Made by a program: the position numbers and the translations under genes
The notes under the pieces: model-generated
What the model was told of the DNA's origin: nothing
Seen by the model: the letters and a program-made list of their open reading frames with translations, nothing else
Database searches by the model: none
In this document: piece after piece, positions 55,847-64,000 of the stretch
Numbering within the stretch: position 1 is the stretch's first letter
Layout: each line of letters begins with the position of its first letter
NCBI GenBank assembly: GCA_947644365.1
Contig: CANRYZ010000003.1
Coordinates: 1-64,000, forward strand
Origin: an uncultured Oscillibacter sp.
GTDB taxonomy: Bacteria > Bacillota > Clostridia > Oscillospirales > Oscillospiraceae
Reading direction: 5' to 3'
DNA length: 64,000 nt

Positions 55847-57451
55847 GTGATTTCAATAGGCAATTCAAATGCTCCTCTGCTGGAGATGCGCAGCATCAAG
55901 AAGGACTTTTTCGGCAACCAGGTTCTCACCGACATCAACTTCACGCTGGGCGAGGGAGAGGTCCTGGGCCTGTGCGGCGAGAACGGCGCGGGAAAGTCCA
56001 CGCTGATGAAGATTCTCTTCGGCATGGATGTGATTCGGGAGACCGGCGGTTATGAGGGCGACATCTTTATCAACGGTGAGAAAGCCGTGTTCAATACGCC
56101 CTTTGACGCGCTGAAAGCGGGCATCGGTATGGTTCACCAGGAGTTCTCCCTGATTCCCGGCTTCACCGCCACGGAGAATATCCTGCTCAACCGGGAGCCC
56201 CAGAGGCGGAACGTGGTCTCCCAGATTTTCGGCGACCGGCTCAACACATTGGACTACAAGGAGATGGACCGCCGCTCCGCGGAGGCCATCAAGAAGATGG
56301 GTGTGGAGATCGACGCCAAGATGGTGATCAGCAGCATGCCCGTGGGCCACAAGCAGTTTACGGAGATCGCCCGGGAGCTCAGCAAGGACCAGCTCAAGCT
56401 GCTGATTCTGGACGAGCCCACCGCCGTGCTGACGGAGAAGGAGGCGGAGGCCCTGCTGGAGTCCATCCGGGGGATGTCCGCCCAGGGAATCTCCGTGATC
56501 TTCATCACCCACCGCCTCCATGAGATTCTCGCCGTGTGCGATAAGGTGGTGGTCATGCGGGACGGCCACGTGGTCCGGGACGTGCCCGCCAAGGAGACCA
56601 GCGTGGACGACATCACCCGCTGGATGGTGGGCCGGGACGTGCAGAGCGGCTCCGCCGTTCCGGAGGCGAAGGCCGAACCGTCCGACGCGAAAACCATCAT
56701 GTCCATCAAGAACCTCTGGGTGGATATGCCCGGCGAGACGGTGCGCAATGTCTCCTTGGATGTGCGCGAGGGCGAGATTTTGGGCATCGGAGGCCTGGCC
56801 GGCCAGGGCAAGCTTGGCATTCCCAACGGCATCATGGGCCTCTATGAGGCCGGCGGTACCGTGGTATTCGACGGTCAGGAGATCTCGCTGAATAACCCGC
56901 GCAAGTGCCTGGACTCCTCTCTGGCCTTTGTGTCCGAGGACCGCCGGGGCGTGGGATTGCTGCTGGACGAGACCCTGGAGTGGAACATCGCCTTTCCCGC
57001 CATGCAGATTCAGGACAAATTCCTGAAAAAGCTGTTTGGCGGAGCCATTAAGTGGCGGGACGAGAAGGGCATCCACGCCGTGACGCAGAAGTACATTGAC
57101 GCGCTGCAGATCAGGTGCACCAGCTCCAAGCAGAAGGCCAAGGAGCTCTCCGGCGGCAACCAGCAGAAGGTGTGCCTGGCCAAGGCCTTCGCCCTGGAGC
57201 CCAAGTTCCTCTTTGTGTCGGAGCCCACCCGGGGCATCGACGTGGGCGCCAAATCCCTGGTGCTGGAGGCGCTGAAGAAGTTCAACCGGGAGAGCGGCGT
57301 CACGGTGGTGATGATCTCCTCCGAGCTGGAGGAGCTGCGGCAGACCTGCGACCGTATCGCCATTGTCTCCGGCGGTCAGGTCTCGGGCATTCTGCCCGCG
57401 GCGGCGTCCTCGGAGGAATTCGGCACGCTGATGATCAGCCAAGTTGTGTAA
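55847..57451 (+). CDS. Sugar-type ABC transporter ATPase with two nucleotide-binding domains
   Basis: A 534-residue ATPase of the RbsA/MglA class. The first domain has Walker A GLCGENGAGKSTLMK and Walker B LLILDEPTAVLT. The second keeps the signature ELSGGNQQKVCLAKAF and FVSEPTRGIDVG, but its Walker A is degenerate (GIGGLAGQGKLGI), as usual in this class. It energises the two permeases that follow. The GTG at 55847 is the best start since LEMRSIKKDFFGNQVL must be included, though AAGGGG is very close to it. ATG 55888 is the alternative. Confidence 0.93.
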   Translation: MISIGNSNAPLLEMRSIKKDFFGNQVLTDINFTLGEGEVLGLCGENGAGKSTLMKILFGMDVIRETGGYEGDIFINGEKAVFNTPFDALKAGIGMVHQEFSLIPGFTATENILLNREPQRRNVVSQIFGDRLNTLDYKEMDRRSAEAIKKMGVEIDAKMVISSMPVGHKQFTEIARELSKDQLKLLILDEPTAVLTEKEAEALLESIRGMSAQGISVIFITHRLHEILAVCDKVVVMRDGHVVRDVPAKETSVDDITRWMVGRDVQSGSAVPEAKAEPSDAKTIMSIKNLWVDMPGETVRNVSLDVREGEILGIGGLAGQGKLGIPNGIMGLYEAGGTVVFDGQEISLNNPRKCLDSSLAFVSEDRRGVGLLLDETLEWNIAFPAMQIQDKFLKKLFGGAIKWRDEKGIHAVTQKYIDALQIRCTSSKQKAKELSGGNQQKVCLAKAFALEPKFLFVSEPTRGIDVGAKSLVLEALKKFNRESGVTVVMISSELEELRQTCDRIAIVSGGQVSGILPAAASSEEFGTLMISQVV

Positions 57452-57464
57452 GGAGGGTATCGAC

Positions 57465-58541
57465 ATGAGCAAATCAGAACAACTGCGTCAAACCCGGTTC
57501 GGTCAGCTCGTCGATGCCTTCGGCCTGCCGAGACTGATTATCACCGGATTTTTGATCTTCCTCTTCATTATGGCCCCCATTACCGGGTCCGACCTGCCCA
57601 CTCAGATCACCAACGTCATCAACCGTTTCAGCTGGAACGCCGTGCTGGTGCTGGCCATGGTGCCTATGATCCACTCCGGCTGCGGACTGAACTTCGGCGT
57701 GCCTCTGGGCGTTTTGGCGGGCCTTTTGGGCGGTACGCTGGCCATTGAGATGGGCTTCACCGGGCCCATGAGCTTTGTGATGGCCATTGTGGTGTCCACT
57801 CCCTTTGCCATTCTCTTCGGCGGCGGCTACGGCGCGCTGCTGAACAAGATCAAGGGCGGAGAGATGATGGTGGCCACCTATGTGGGTTTTTCATCGGTGT
57901 CCTTCATGTGCATCATGTGGCTGCTGATTCCCTATAAAAACCCCTCTATCGTCATGGCGTACACCGGCGTGGGACTGCGGAATATGTTCGCCCTGGACAG
58001 CTTCTACGCGGGCGTTCTCTCCAAGTTTCTGGAGATTGACCTGAACCCCCTGGGCATCAATCTGGTGATTCCCGTCGGGTCGCTGCTGTTCTTCGCCTTG
58101 CTGGCCTTTTTGATGTGGGCGTTCCTCCACACCAAGACCGGCACCGCCATGACCGCCGTGGGCTCCAATCCCACCTTCGCCAAGGCCTCCGGCATCAATG
58201 TGGACAAGATCCGGCTGCTGTCCGTGGTCCTCTCCACATGGCTGGGCGCTGTGGGTATCCTGGTCTATCAGCAGGGCTTTGGCTTTGTGCAGCTCTACAC
58301 GGCTCCCCTCAATATGGCCATGCCGGCGGTGGCGGCCATCCTCATCGGCGGCGCGTCGGTGAATAAGGCCTCCGTTGCCAACGTTATCATCGGAACCTTC
58401 CTGTTCCAGGGGCTTGTGACCATGACGCCCACAGTGATAACCGCCCTGATCCACACGGACGTGAGCGAGGTTATCCGCATCATCGTCTCCAACGGCATGG
58501 TGATCTACGCCCTGACGAGAAAGACGGAGGGAGCGAAATGA
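57465..58541 (+). CDS. ABC transporter permease 1 of the DUF3798 system
   Basis: A 358-residue membrane protein with 8-10 predicted helices, of the BPD_transp_2 (RbsC-like) class. Recognisable parts are GCGLNFGVPLGVLAGLLGG, MTAVGSNPTFAKASGINVDK and PAVAAILIGGASVNKASVAN, all in the usual order for this permease family. The ATG at 57465 follows AAGGAGGG. It begins 13 bases after the ATPase stop, and the second permease overlaps its end by four bases, so both are likely made in equal amounts as a heterodimer. Confidence 0.92.
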   Translation: MSKSEQLRQTRFGQLVDAFGLPRLIITGFLIFLFIMAPITGSDLPTQITNVINRFSWNAVLVLAMVPMIHSGCGLNFGVPLGVLAGLLGGTLAIEMGFTGPMSFVMAIVVSTPFAILFGGGYGALLNKIKGGEMMVATYVGFSSVSFMCIMWLLIPYKNPSIVMAYTGVGLRNMFALDSFYAGVLSKFLEIDLNPLGINLVIPVGSLLFFALLAFLMWAFLHTKTGTAMTAVGSNPTFAKASGINVDKIRLLSVVLSTWLGAVGILVYQQGFGFVQLYTAPLNMAMPAVAAILIGGASVNKASVANVIIGTFLFQGLVTMTPTVITALIHTDVSEVIRIIVSNGMVIYALTRKTEGAK

Positions 58542-59656
58542 AGATGAAAAAGAATTTTAACGGTTTCGACTTCCTGCAAAACAACCTGGTGCCCCTGATG
58601 TTCATCATCATCTGCGCCATCTGCATCCCCCTCTCCGGCTTCTCTACCAGCTACCTGCTCAACGAGGTGGTCACCCGCATGGGCCGGAACATCTTCCTGA
58701 TCCTCAGCCTCCTGATCCCCATTATGGCGGGTATGGGACTGAACTTCGGCATGACCCTGGGCGCCATGGCGGGGCAGGTGGCCCTGATCTTTGTCACCGA
58801 CTGGCAGATCTGGGGTATTCCCGGCGTGGTGCTGGCCATGATCCTCTCTGTACCTCTATCCGCCCTTCTGGGCCTCATGTGCGGCAAGCTCATGAATATG
58901 GCCAAGGGCCGTGAGATGATCCTGGGCTATATGATGAACTACTTCGTCACGGGCCTCTACCAGCTGCTGGTGCTCTACTTTATGGGCTCCATCATCCCCA
59001 TCAAGCACGCCTCCATCCGCCTGCCCAGAGGCTTCGGCATTCGGACCACCGTGAACCTGACCAATATGCGCCAGTGCCTGGACAATGAATTCGCCATCCT
59101 CTACAAGGGCGTGAAGATCCCGGTTTTGAATTTCATCATCATCGCCCTGCTGTGCCTGTTTATCGTCTGGTTCCGCCGCACGAAGCTGGGCCAGGATATG
59201 CGGGCCGTGGGCCAGGACATGGAGGTGGCTCAGGCCGCCGGCATCAATGTGGACCGTACCCGGATCATCTCCATTATCATCTCCACGGTCTTTGCCGGCT
59301 TCGGCCAGATCATCTATCTCCAGAACATCGGCAACTTCCCCACCTACACCGCCCACTCCCAGATCGGCATGTTCTGCATCGCCGCGCTGCTGGTCGGCGG
59401 CGCCAGCGTGGAGAGGGCCTCCATCGGAAACGTCTTTTTGGGTGTCATCCTGTTCCACACCATGTTCATCGTGGCGCCCAGAGCCGGCGTTGCCATCACC
59501 GGCGACGCCATGATCGGCGAGTATTTCCGCGTGTTCGTCTCCTACGGCGTTATTACCCTGGCCCTTATCATGTATGAGATCAAAAAGCGCCGGGCCAGGA
59601 GCCACGGCGGTGAGCTGCTGGCCCGGGCCCAGAGGGAAGGGGGCGTCCAGTCATGA
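58538..59656 (+). CDS. ABC transporter permease 2 of the DUF3798 system
   Basis: A 372-residue membrane protein homologous to the preceding permease, for example GMGLNFGMTLGAMAGQVALI, MRAVGQDMEVAQAAGINVDR and AALLVGGASVERASIGNVFL. The cytoplasmic tail is basic and ends in Gln/Ser. Its ATG overlaps the stop of permease 1 (ATGA), and its own stop overlaps the next small gene by four bases. The pair forms the membrane pore. Confidence 0.92.
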   Translation: MKMKKNFNGFDFLQNNLVPLMFIIICAICIPLSGFSTSYLLNEVVTRMGRNIFLILSLLIPIMAGMGLNFGMTLGAMAGQVALIFVTDWQIWGIPGVVLAMILSVPLSALLGLMCGKLMNMAKGREMILGYMMNYFVTGLYQLLVLYFMGSIIPIKHASIRLPRGFGIRTTVNLTNMRQCLDNEFAILYKGVKIPVLNFIIIALLCLFIVWFRRTKLGQDMRAVGQDMEVAQAAGINVDRTRIISIIISTVFAGFGQIIYLQNIGNFPTYTAHSQIGMFCIAALLVGGASVERASIGNVFLGVILFHTMFIVAPRAGVAITGDAMIGEYFRVFVSYGVITLALIMYEIKKRRARSHGGELLARAQREGGVQS

Positions 59657-60150
59657 GAGGAAAGACGCTTCTGATCCGTCTGGCCGCTCTGGCGGTCTGC
59701 GTTGCCGTGGCCGCAACCATGATGGTCATCGGCCGCGGCCACACCCTCTACTTTGACAACAAGACCATCGAGAATTACCAGGGCAACGAGTACAAGGCCT
59801 TTGAGCGCGTGGTGGTCACCATCGATGGCGAGGAGGTCGCCAAGCTGGGCAAGCGGGAGCGCGGCATGGCCACCTGGATCGGCCAGAGCTTCAAGATGAC
59901 CCTGGAGATCACCGAGAAGAAGGGCGACGAGCCCCGGATTGAGGAGATCTCCATGGACCTGCCCTACAGCGTGGACGGCATCGTGATCAACCTGCCCGCC
60001 TATCTGGCCGGGCTTCCCGAGGACGCCTGGTTCTCCGAGTTTGTCCCCATGGTGGAGGAGGAACCCGGAGAGGACGAACCGCTCCCCGGCGAGGGCGACG
60101 AGTTCGGCCTGGAGGGCGACCTGGGCATGGAAGGCGACCTGGGCGCCTGA
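59653..60150 (+). CDS. Membrane-anchored accessory protein of the DUF3798 operon (DUF6672-like)
   Basis: A 165-residue protein with an N-terminal membrane helix (residues 6-26, LLIRLAALAVCVAVAATMMV) and an extracytoplasmic strand-rich domain. Conserved-looking parts are LYFDNKTIENYQGNEYKAFE and FKMTLEITEKKGDEPRIEEI. The last 35 residues are acidic with an EGDxGxEGD repeat. It overlaps permease 2 by four bases, so it belongs to the transport system. Its role is unknown; the tail might bind cations or the substrate receptor. I believe it matches a DUF found with DUF3798 transporters, but cannot confirm. Confidence 0.8.
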   Translation: MRGKTLLIRLAALAVCVAVAATMMVIGRGHTLYFDNKTIENYQGNEYKAFERVVVTIDGEEVAKLGKRERGMATWIGQSFKMTLEITEKKGDEPRIEEISMDLPYSVDGIVINLPAYLAGLPEDAWFSEFVPMVEEEPGEDEPLPGEGDEFGLEGDLGMEGDLGA

Positions 60151-60167
60151 TTTTCCCGGGAAATACG

Positions 60168-60253
60168 TGTAAAAGTCCGTTGAAAAGTGGTATGATACTT
60201 TGTGCGACGGCAAAAAATCTCTACAGCCTGCCGGACCGTTTCGGCAGGCTGTA
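60168..60253 (+). promoter_or_regulatory. Promoter and leader hairpin of pepD
   Basis: Weak TGTAAA (60168-60173), 17 bp, extended -10 TGG-TATGAT (60191-60196). A perfect 12-bp hairpin, TACAGCCTGCCG / CGGCAGGCTGTA (60222-60253), lies in the leader just before the ribosome site. It has no T tract, so it is more likely a stability or control element than a terminator. Confidence 0.65.
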
Positions 60254-60271
60254 CCTTTAGGGAGGATTATT

Positions 60272-61720
60272 ATGGCGGTTTTATCCCATCTGGAACCCAA
60301 GGCGGTATTCGAGTATTTTGAAAAGCTGTGCGCCGTGCCCCACGGCAGCGGCAACACCAAGATCATCAGCGACCTGTGCGTGGAATTTGCCAAGGAGCTG
60401 GGCCTCAGGTGGCGTCAGGACGAGCTCAACAACGTCGTCATCTGGAAAGACGGTACCCCCGGTTATGAGAGCGCGGAGCCCGTGATTCTCCAGGGCCATA
60501 TGGACATGGTCTGCGCCAAAACGGAGGACTGCCCCAAGGACATGGCCCGGGAGGGCCTGGACCTGGCCACCGACGGCGAGTACGTCTGGGCGGAGGGGAC
60601 GTCCCTGGGCGGGGACAACTGCATCGCCGTGGCCATGGCCCTGGCGATTCTGGCGGATAAGACCATGCCCCACCCGCCTCTGGAGGCGGTGTTCACCGTG
60701 GACGAGGAGGTGGGCATGGAGGGCGCCTTCGGCCTGGACTGCTCCGACCTCAAGGGCCGCCAGCTTCTGAATCTGGACTCCGAGGAGGAGGGGATCTTCA
60801 CCGTCTCCTGCGCCGGCGGCGTGCGGATGGACTGCCTGCTCCCCGGCGCGCAGAAGCCCCTGGAGGGGGAGACGGGCTATGCCGTCTCCATCTCCGGCCT
60901 CCAGGGAGGCCACTCCGGCGCGGAGATCGACAAGGGCCGGGCCTCCGCCAACCAGCTGGCGGGGCGGGTGCTGTACAGCGCCATGGAGCGCGTGCCGGGC
61001 CTGCGCCTGGCGGACGTCCGGGGCGGAAGGTTTGACAACGTCATCTGCCCCTTCAACGAGTCTCTGGCGGCTGTCCCGGTGGGAAGGGAGGCGGACTTTG
61101 AGGCCTTCATCGCGGAGTTTGACGGTATTCTGAAAAACGAGTACGCCGGCTGCGACGAGGGCGTTACCGTCGCCTGCCGGCGCGCCGCGCTGGACGCCGC
61201 CCTCTCCCCGGAGGACACTCACCGGGTCCTGCGGACGCTGCTGGCCCTGCCCCAGGGCGTTCAGGCCATGAATGTGGACTTCCCCGGTCTGGTGCAGACC
61301 TCTTTGAATCTGGGCGTCATGGGAATGGAGGAGGACGGGCTGCACCTGACGCTGTCCCTGCGCTCCTGCATCGCCTCCCAGAAGGCGATGCTGCGCCAGC
61401 GGGTGCGGGCCATCGTCGAGACCGGCGGCGGCACGGCGGAGGAGCGGAGCGACTATCCCGGCTGGCAGTATCAGCGGGACTCCGCTCTGCGCCGGCGGCT
61501 GATGGAGACCTATCACGATCTCACCGGCAGGGAGGCCGTTATTGAGGCCACCCACGGCGGCCTGGAGTGCGGGCTGTTCATCGAGAAGATCCCCGGCCTG
61601 GACGCTGTGTCCCTGGGGCCGGAGCTGCGGGACATCCACTCCCCCCGGGAGCGGCTGGGCGTGGCCTCCACGGAGCGGGTCTACCGTCTGGTGTGCGAGT
61701 TTTTAAAGCGCAGCAAATGA
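60272..61720 (+). CDS. pepD: Aminoacyl-histidine dipeptidase (PepD, M20C)
   Basis: A 482-residue zinc peptidase that splits dipeptides such as carnosine and Xaa-His. Metal and catalytic residues are in ILQGHMDMVC (His, then catalytic Asp), SLGGDNCIAVAM (bridging Asp), VDEEVGMEGAFGL (catalytic Glu-Glu), LLNLDSEEEG and the late THGGLECGLF. The inserted lid domain spans about residues 200-400 with SGLQGGHSGAEIDKGRASA. AGGGAGG lies upstream of the ATG at 60272. It has its own promoter but sits 121 bases after the peptide/sugar-type ABC operon. Confidence 0.95.
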   Translation: MAVLSHLEPKAVFEYFEKLCAVPHGSGNTKIISDLCVEFAKELGLRWRQDELNNVVIWKDGTPGYESAEPVILQGHMDMVCAKTEDCPKDMAREGLDLATDGEYVWAEGTSLGGDNCIAVAMALAILADKTMPHPPLEAVFTVDEEVGMEGAFGLDCSDLKGRQLLNLDSEEEGIFTVSCAGGVRMDCLLPGAQKPLEGETGYAVSISGLQGGHSGAEIDKGRASANQLAGRVLYSAMERVPGLRLADVRGGRFDNVICPFNESLAAVPVGREADFEAFIAEFDGILKNEYAGCDEGVTVACRRAALDAALSPEDTHRVLRTLLALPQGVQAMNVDFPGLVQTSLNLGVMGMEEDGLHLTLSLRSCIASQKAMLRQRVRAIVETGGGTAEERSDYPGWQYQRDSALRRRLMETYHDLTGREAVIEATHGGLECGLFIEKIPGLDAVSLGPELRDIHSPRERLGVASTERVYRLVCEFLKRSK

Positions 61721-61741
61721 GATCAGAACAGTAAGAAGACA

Positions 61742-61774
61742 GAGGCGGGGCGTTTCACCGGGACGCCCCGCCTC
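61742..61774 (+). terminator. Terminator of pepD
   Basis: GAGGCGGGGCGT / ACGCCCCGCCTC with a nine-base loop. The following 170 bases are AT-rich with no gene. Confidence 0.8.
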
Positions 61775-61942
61775 TTCCGGCAGATAAAAAATTTTTCCAG
61801 CGCCCTTTTTCCGGAAACTTTTCTGCCAATTTTCCGTCTGAATAGATGTATAAATTTTGTAACCATTTTGTTATTGCATTATGGGGTGGACTGTACTATC
61901 ATTGATAATACAGTTTACAGACCTGAGGAAAAGGAGAACAAC

Positions 61943-63631
61943 ATGGCAGAAGTGAAAGAGCGCGAGGAGCTGTCCCAGACCCAGGGGACGGAGACGGCGG
62001 CTGCCCGGGAGGCGGAGAACACCCCCGCCAAGGTGCCGCTGAAAGAAAAGTGGAAGGCTATGCCCCGGAAGAAACGGCGGCGGATCATCCGCCTGGTGAT
62101 CCTTCTGCTGGTGCTGGCCGTCATCGGGGGGATTTTGTACAAGGTCCTCGGCGGCAAGAAGGAGGGGGAGAGCGAGATCATCACCGACGTGGTGGCCTAC
62201 GGCTCCATCACCTCCGTGGTGGACGGCAGCGGCTTGGCGAAGGCCAAGAGCAGCGAGACCATCACCCTCACCACCGCGGGCACCGTACTGGACGTGCTGG
62301 TGGCGGAGGGCGACGTGGTCACCGCCGGAACGCCCCTGTTCACCATCGACAGCCCGGCGGCGGAGACCGCCGTGCAGAAGGCCCGCAGCAACCTGGAGGG
62401 CTATCAGAAGCAGCTGAACCAGGCGGAGAAGGACATCGCGGGATTGAACCTCTCCGCGGGCTATCCCGGAAAGCTCCTGGAGACCGTCACCCTGAACCCC
62501 GGCGACACCATCACCAAGGGGACGAAGGTGGCGGTGCTGGCGGACGACACCCGCCTGCGCCTGACCCAGTATTACAGCTACGCCTACGCCGGAGAGCTCT
62601 ACGCCGGCCAGACGGTGGACGTGTCCGTGCCGGCGCTGATGAGCACCATCCCCGGCCGGGTGGAGTCGGTACATATGGTCAGCCGCATCACCACCGAGGG
62701 CTCCAAGCTCTTCTCCGCGGAGATCATCATTGACAACGAGGGGGCCCTCACCGCCGAGATGGCGGCCTCCGCCACCGTCAATGTGAACGGCGAGACCGTC
62801 TATCCCTACGAGCCGGGGAAGCTGGAGTACTACCGCACCGGCGACCTGTGCTCCACCGTCAGCGGCACCGTCATCTCCAGCGGACTGGTGGACTACCTCC
62901 AGGTCTCCGCCGGACAGGTGCTGGTGGTCATTGACGGCGAGGAGAGCGAGAGCGAGCTCTTTACCATCCAGCAGAATCTGGAGACCGCCCAGGAGGATCT
63001 GGAGACCGCCGAGAAGAACCTTGCCAACTGCAAGGCCCTGGCTCCCATTGACGGCATGGTGATCGGCCTCACCATCCAGCCCGGGGACGAGATCGCCGCC
63101 AACACCGCCATTGTCACCATCTCCGACACCTCCTCCATCACCGTCTCCGCCAATGTGGACGAGCGGAACATCAGCTATATCAAGCCCGGTATGATGGTAG
63201 ACCTGAACCAGTGGGGCAATCCCGCCATGGGCATGGTGGAGACCGTCAGTATGTCCTCCACCGTCAACAACGGCGTGGCCACGTACCCCGTAACCATCTC
63301 CGCCGATAACAGCGAGGGCACCATTCAGGTCAACAGCTACCTGGACTACAGCCTTACCGCCAGCGAGAACGACAACTGTCTGATCCTGCCCCTCCAGTGC
63401 GTGCGCACCGTATCCACGGAGGAGGGCGAGACGCTGCAGGTGGTCTACGTCTCCGGCGGCAAGCCCGACAATGCCGTGGAAAACGTCATGGTGGACGAAC
63501 AGATCCCCGAGGGCTACTGGGCCGTGCCGGTGGAGATCGGCATCTCCGACAACTACAACGTGGAGATCCGTTCCGGCGTGGAAGAGGGCACTGAGGTCTT
63601 TACCCAGATGCAGTCCATGTACGGCTGGTGA
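61943..63631 (+). CDS. Membrane-fusion (HlyD/MacA-like) protein of an ABC export system
   Basis: A 562-residue protein. The cytoplasmic N-terminus of about 55 residues is charged, then one membrane helix (56-75, IRLVILLLVLAVIGGILYKV). Outside lie a split biotinyl-lipoyl barrel (TVLDVLVAEGDVVTAGTPLF and, later, SSGLVDYLQVSAGQVLVVID), coiled-coil hairpins (about 155-185 and 355-385) and beta-barrel parts. Two copies of lipoyl-type motifs make it longer than usual MacA-like adaptors. AAAGGAG precedes the ATG at 61943. It is followed after five bases by a MacB-type ATPase, so it is the adaptor of a three-part exporter, probably for a peptide, lipoprotein or drug. Confidence 0.88.
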   Translation: MAEVKEREELSQTQGTETAAAREAENTPAKVPLKEKWKAMPRKKRRRIIRLVILLLVLAVIGGILYKVLGGKKEGESEIITDVVAYGSITSVVDGSGLAKAKSSETITLTTAGTVLDVLVAEGDVVTAGTPLFTIDSPAAETAVQKARSNLEGYQKQLNQAEKDIAGLNLSAGYPGKLLETVTLNPGDTITKGTKVAVLADDTRLRLTQYYSYAYAGELYAGQTVDVSVPALMSTIPGRVESVHMVSRITTEGSKLFSAEIIIDNEGALTAEMAASATVNVNGETVYPYEPGKLEYYRTGDLCSTVSGTVISSGLVDYLQVSAGQVLVVIDGEESESELFTIQQNLETAQEDLETAEKNLANCKALAPIDGMVIGLTIQPGDEIAANTAIVTISDTSSITVSANVDERNISYIKPGMMVDLNQWGNPAMGMVETVSMSSTVNNGVATYPVTISADNSEGTIQVNSYLDYSLTASENDNCLILPLQCVRTVSTEEGETLQVVYVSGGKPDNAVENVMVDEQIPEGYWAVPVEIGISDNYNVEIRSGVEEGTEVFTQMQSMYGW

Positions 63632-63636
63632 TCCCC

Positions 63637-64000
63637 ATGGCACATTTGGTAGAATTGCGGGACGTCTATAAGATCTACGGCGAGGGCCTGGAGAGCGAGG
63701 TCCGCGCCCTGGACGGGGTGTCCCTGACGGTGGAGACCGGGGAGTTTCTGGCCATTGTGGGCCAGTCCGGCTCCGGAAAATCCACGATGATGAACGTATT
63801 GGGCTGCCTGGACATCCCCACCCGGGGGGACTACTACCTGGAGGGCACCGACGTCCGGGAGCTGACGGACAAGGAGCTGAGCCTCATCCGCAACAAGGAG
63901 ATCGGCTTCATCTTCCAGCAGTACAACCTGATCCAGAGCCTGACGGTGCTGGAGAATGTGGAGCTGCCCCTGATCTATCAGGGCATCAACGCAGACGACC
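63637..64000 (+). CDS. ABC transporter ATP-binding protein, MacB/LolD-like (3' end outside window)
   Basis: The first 121 residues of an ATPase: start MAHLVELRDVYKIYGEGLES, Walker A VGQSGSGKSTMMN at about residues 47-59, then CLDIPTRGDYYLEGTDVREL and the Q-loop IGFIFQQYNLIQSLTVLENV. This is the pattern of MacB/LolD/FtsE-type exporters, which pair with HlyD-like adaptors and FtsX-like permeases. The ATG lies five bases after the adaptor stop. Signature and Walker B motifs lie beyond the end of the window. Confidence 0.93.
   Translation, partial: MAHLVELRDVYKIYGEGLESEVRALDGVSLTVETGEFLAIVGQSGSGKSTMMNVLGCLDIPTRGDYYLEGTDVRELTDKELSLIRNKEIGFIFQQYNLIQSLTVLENVELPLIYQGINADD

Noticed and set aside
1..64000. 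tRNA, rRNA, prophage or insertion-sequence genes
   Set aside because: I looked in all intergenic gaps for tRNA-type TTCRANNC arms, transposase or integrase motifs and long terminal inverted repeats and saw none.

Overview
The window is 64 kb of a GC-rich, low-repeat bacterial chromosome. Strong Shine-Dalgarno sites, sigma-A promoters with 16-18 bp spacers, a Firmicutes-type L10 leader before rplJL, the dnaG-rpoD pair and the rpmG-secE-nusG-rplKA block all point to a Gram-positive anaerobe of the Clostridia, most likely the Oscillospiraceae (Flavonifractor/Lawsonibacter/Oscillibacter-like). That placement is inferred from gene content and style, not from an alignment. I see no rRNA, tRNA, CRISPR array, prophage or insertion sequence.

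Layout. 0-4.2 kb: proline biosynthesis (end of proB, a small unknown gene, proA, proC), an XRE regulator with two membrane helices, and a SUFU-domain protein. 4.2-7.5 kb: a minus-strand radical SAM / ArsC-Spx-like / tRNA-dihydrouridine synthase operon, a small gene and an XRE regulator facing away from each other over paired operators, and yjdF behind a long structured leader. 7.7-13 kb: dihydropyrimidinase, then a response regulator / histidine kinase / membrane protein operon with a VanY-type peptidase downstream behind three 22-bp-spaced repeats. 13-22 kb: an SLH/transglutaminase-like exported protein, BrnQ, a PaaI thioesterase, an anchored 5'-nucleotidase, MarR plus MATE pump, and an AraC/GyrI-like regulator. 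22-26 kb: rpoD and dnaG. 26-33 kb: phosphopantetheinyl transferase, an ECF sigma/anchored-partner pair, gdhA, a phosphoribosyltransferase, an unusual membrane protein with an E2/CAT-like domain, ruvX and a VanX-type lipoprotein.

33.7-37.5 kb is the translation/transcription block rpmG-secE-nusG-rplK-rplA and rplJ-rplL. It is followed by a terminator and an NSS transporter, not by rpoBC. 37.5-50 kb: AraC-MATE pair, D-2-hydroxyacid dehydrogenase, FAD dehydrogenase, HtrA protease, a second ECF sigma/anchored-partner pair, and TrkH-TrkA potassium uptake. 50-54 kb: an in-frame fusion of DUF134 regulator and NifX/NafY-like domain with an internal ribosome-binding site, then a FapA-CheX-CheY operon with no flagellar genes in view. 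54-60 kb: a five-gene ABC import system built on a DUF3798 lipoprotein. 60-64 kb: PepD-type dipeptidase, then a membrane-fusion protein and the start of a MacB-like ABC ATPase.

The best leads are the E2-like membrane protein with the catalytic His replaced by Glu and an apparently leaderless mRNA; the DUF134-NafY fusion; the FapA-CheX-CheY operon; and several sharp regulatory signals: an 18-bp-arm MarR palindrome, 22-bp and 11-bp phased repeats, and two copies of an inverted-repeat element each just upstream of a transporter gene.
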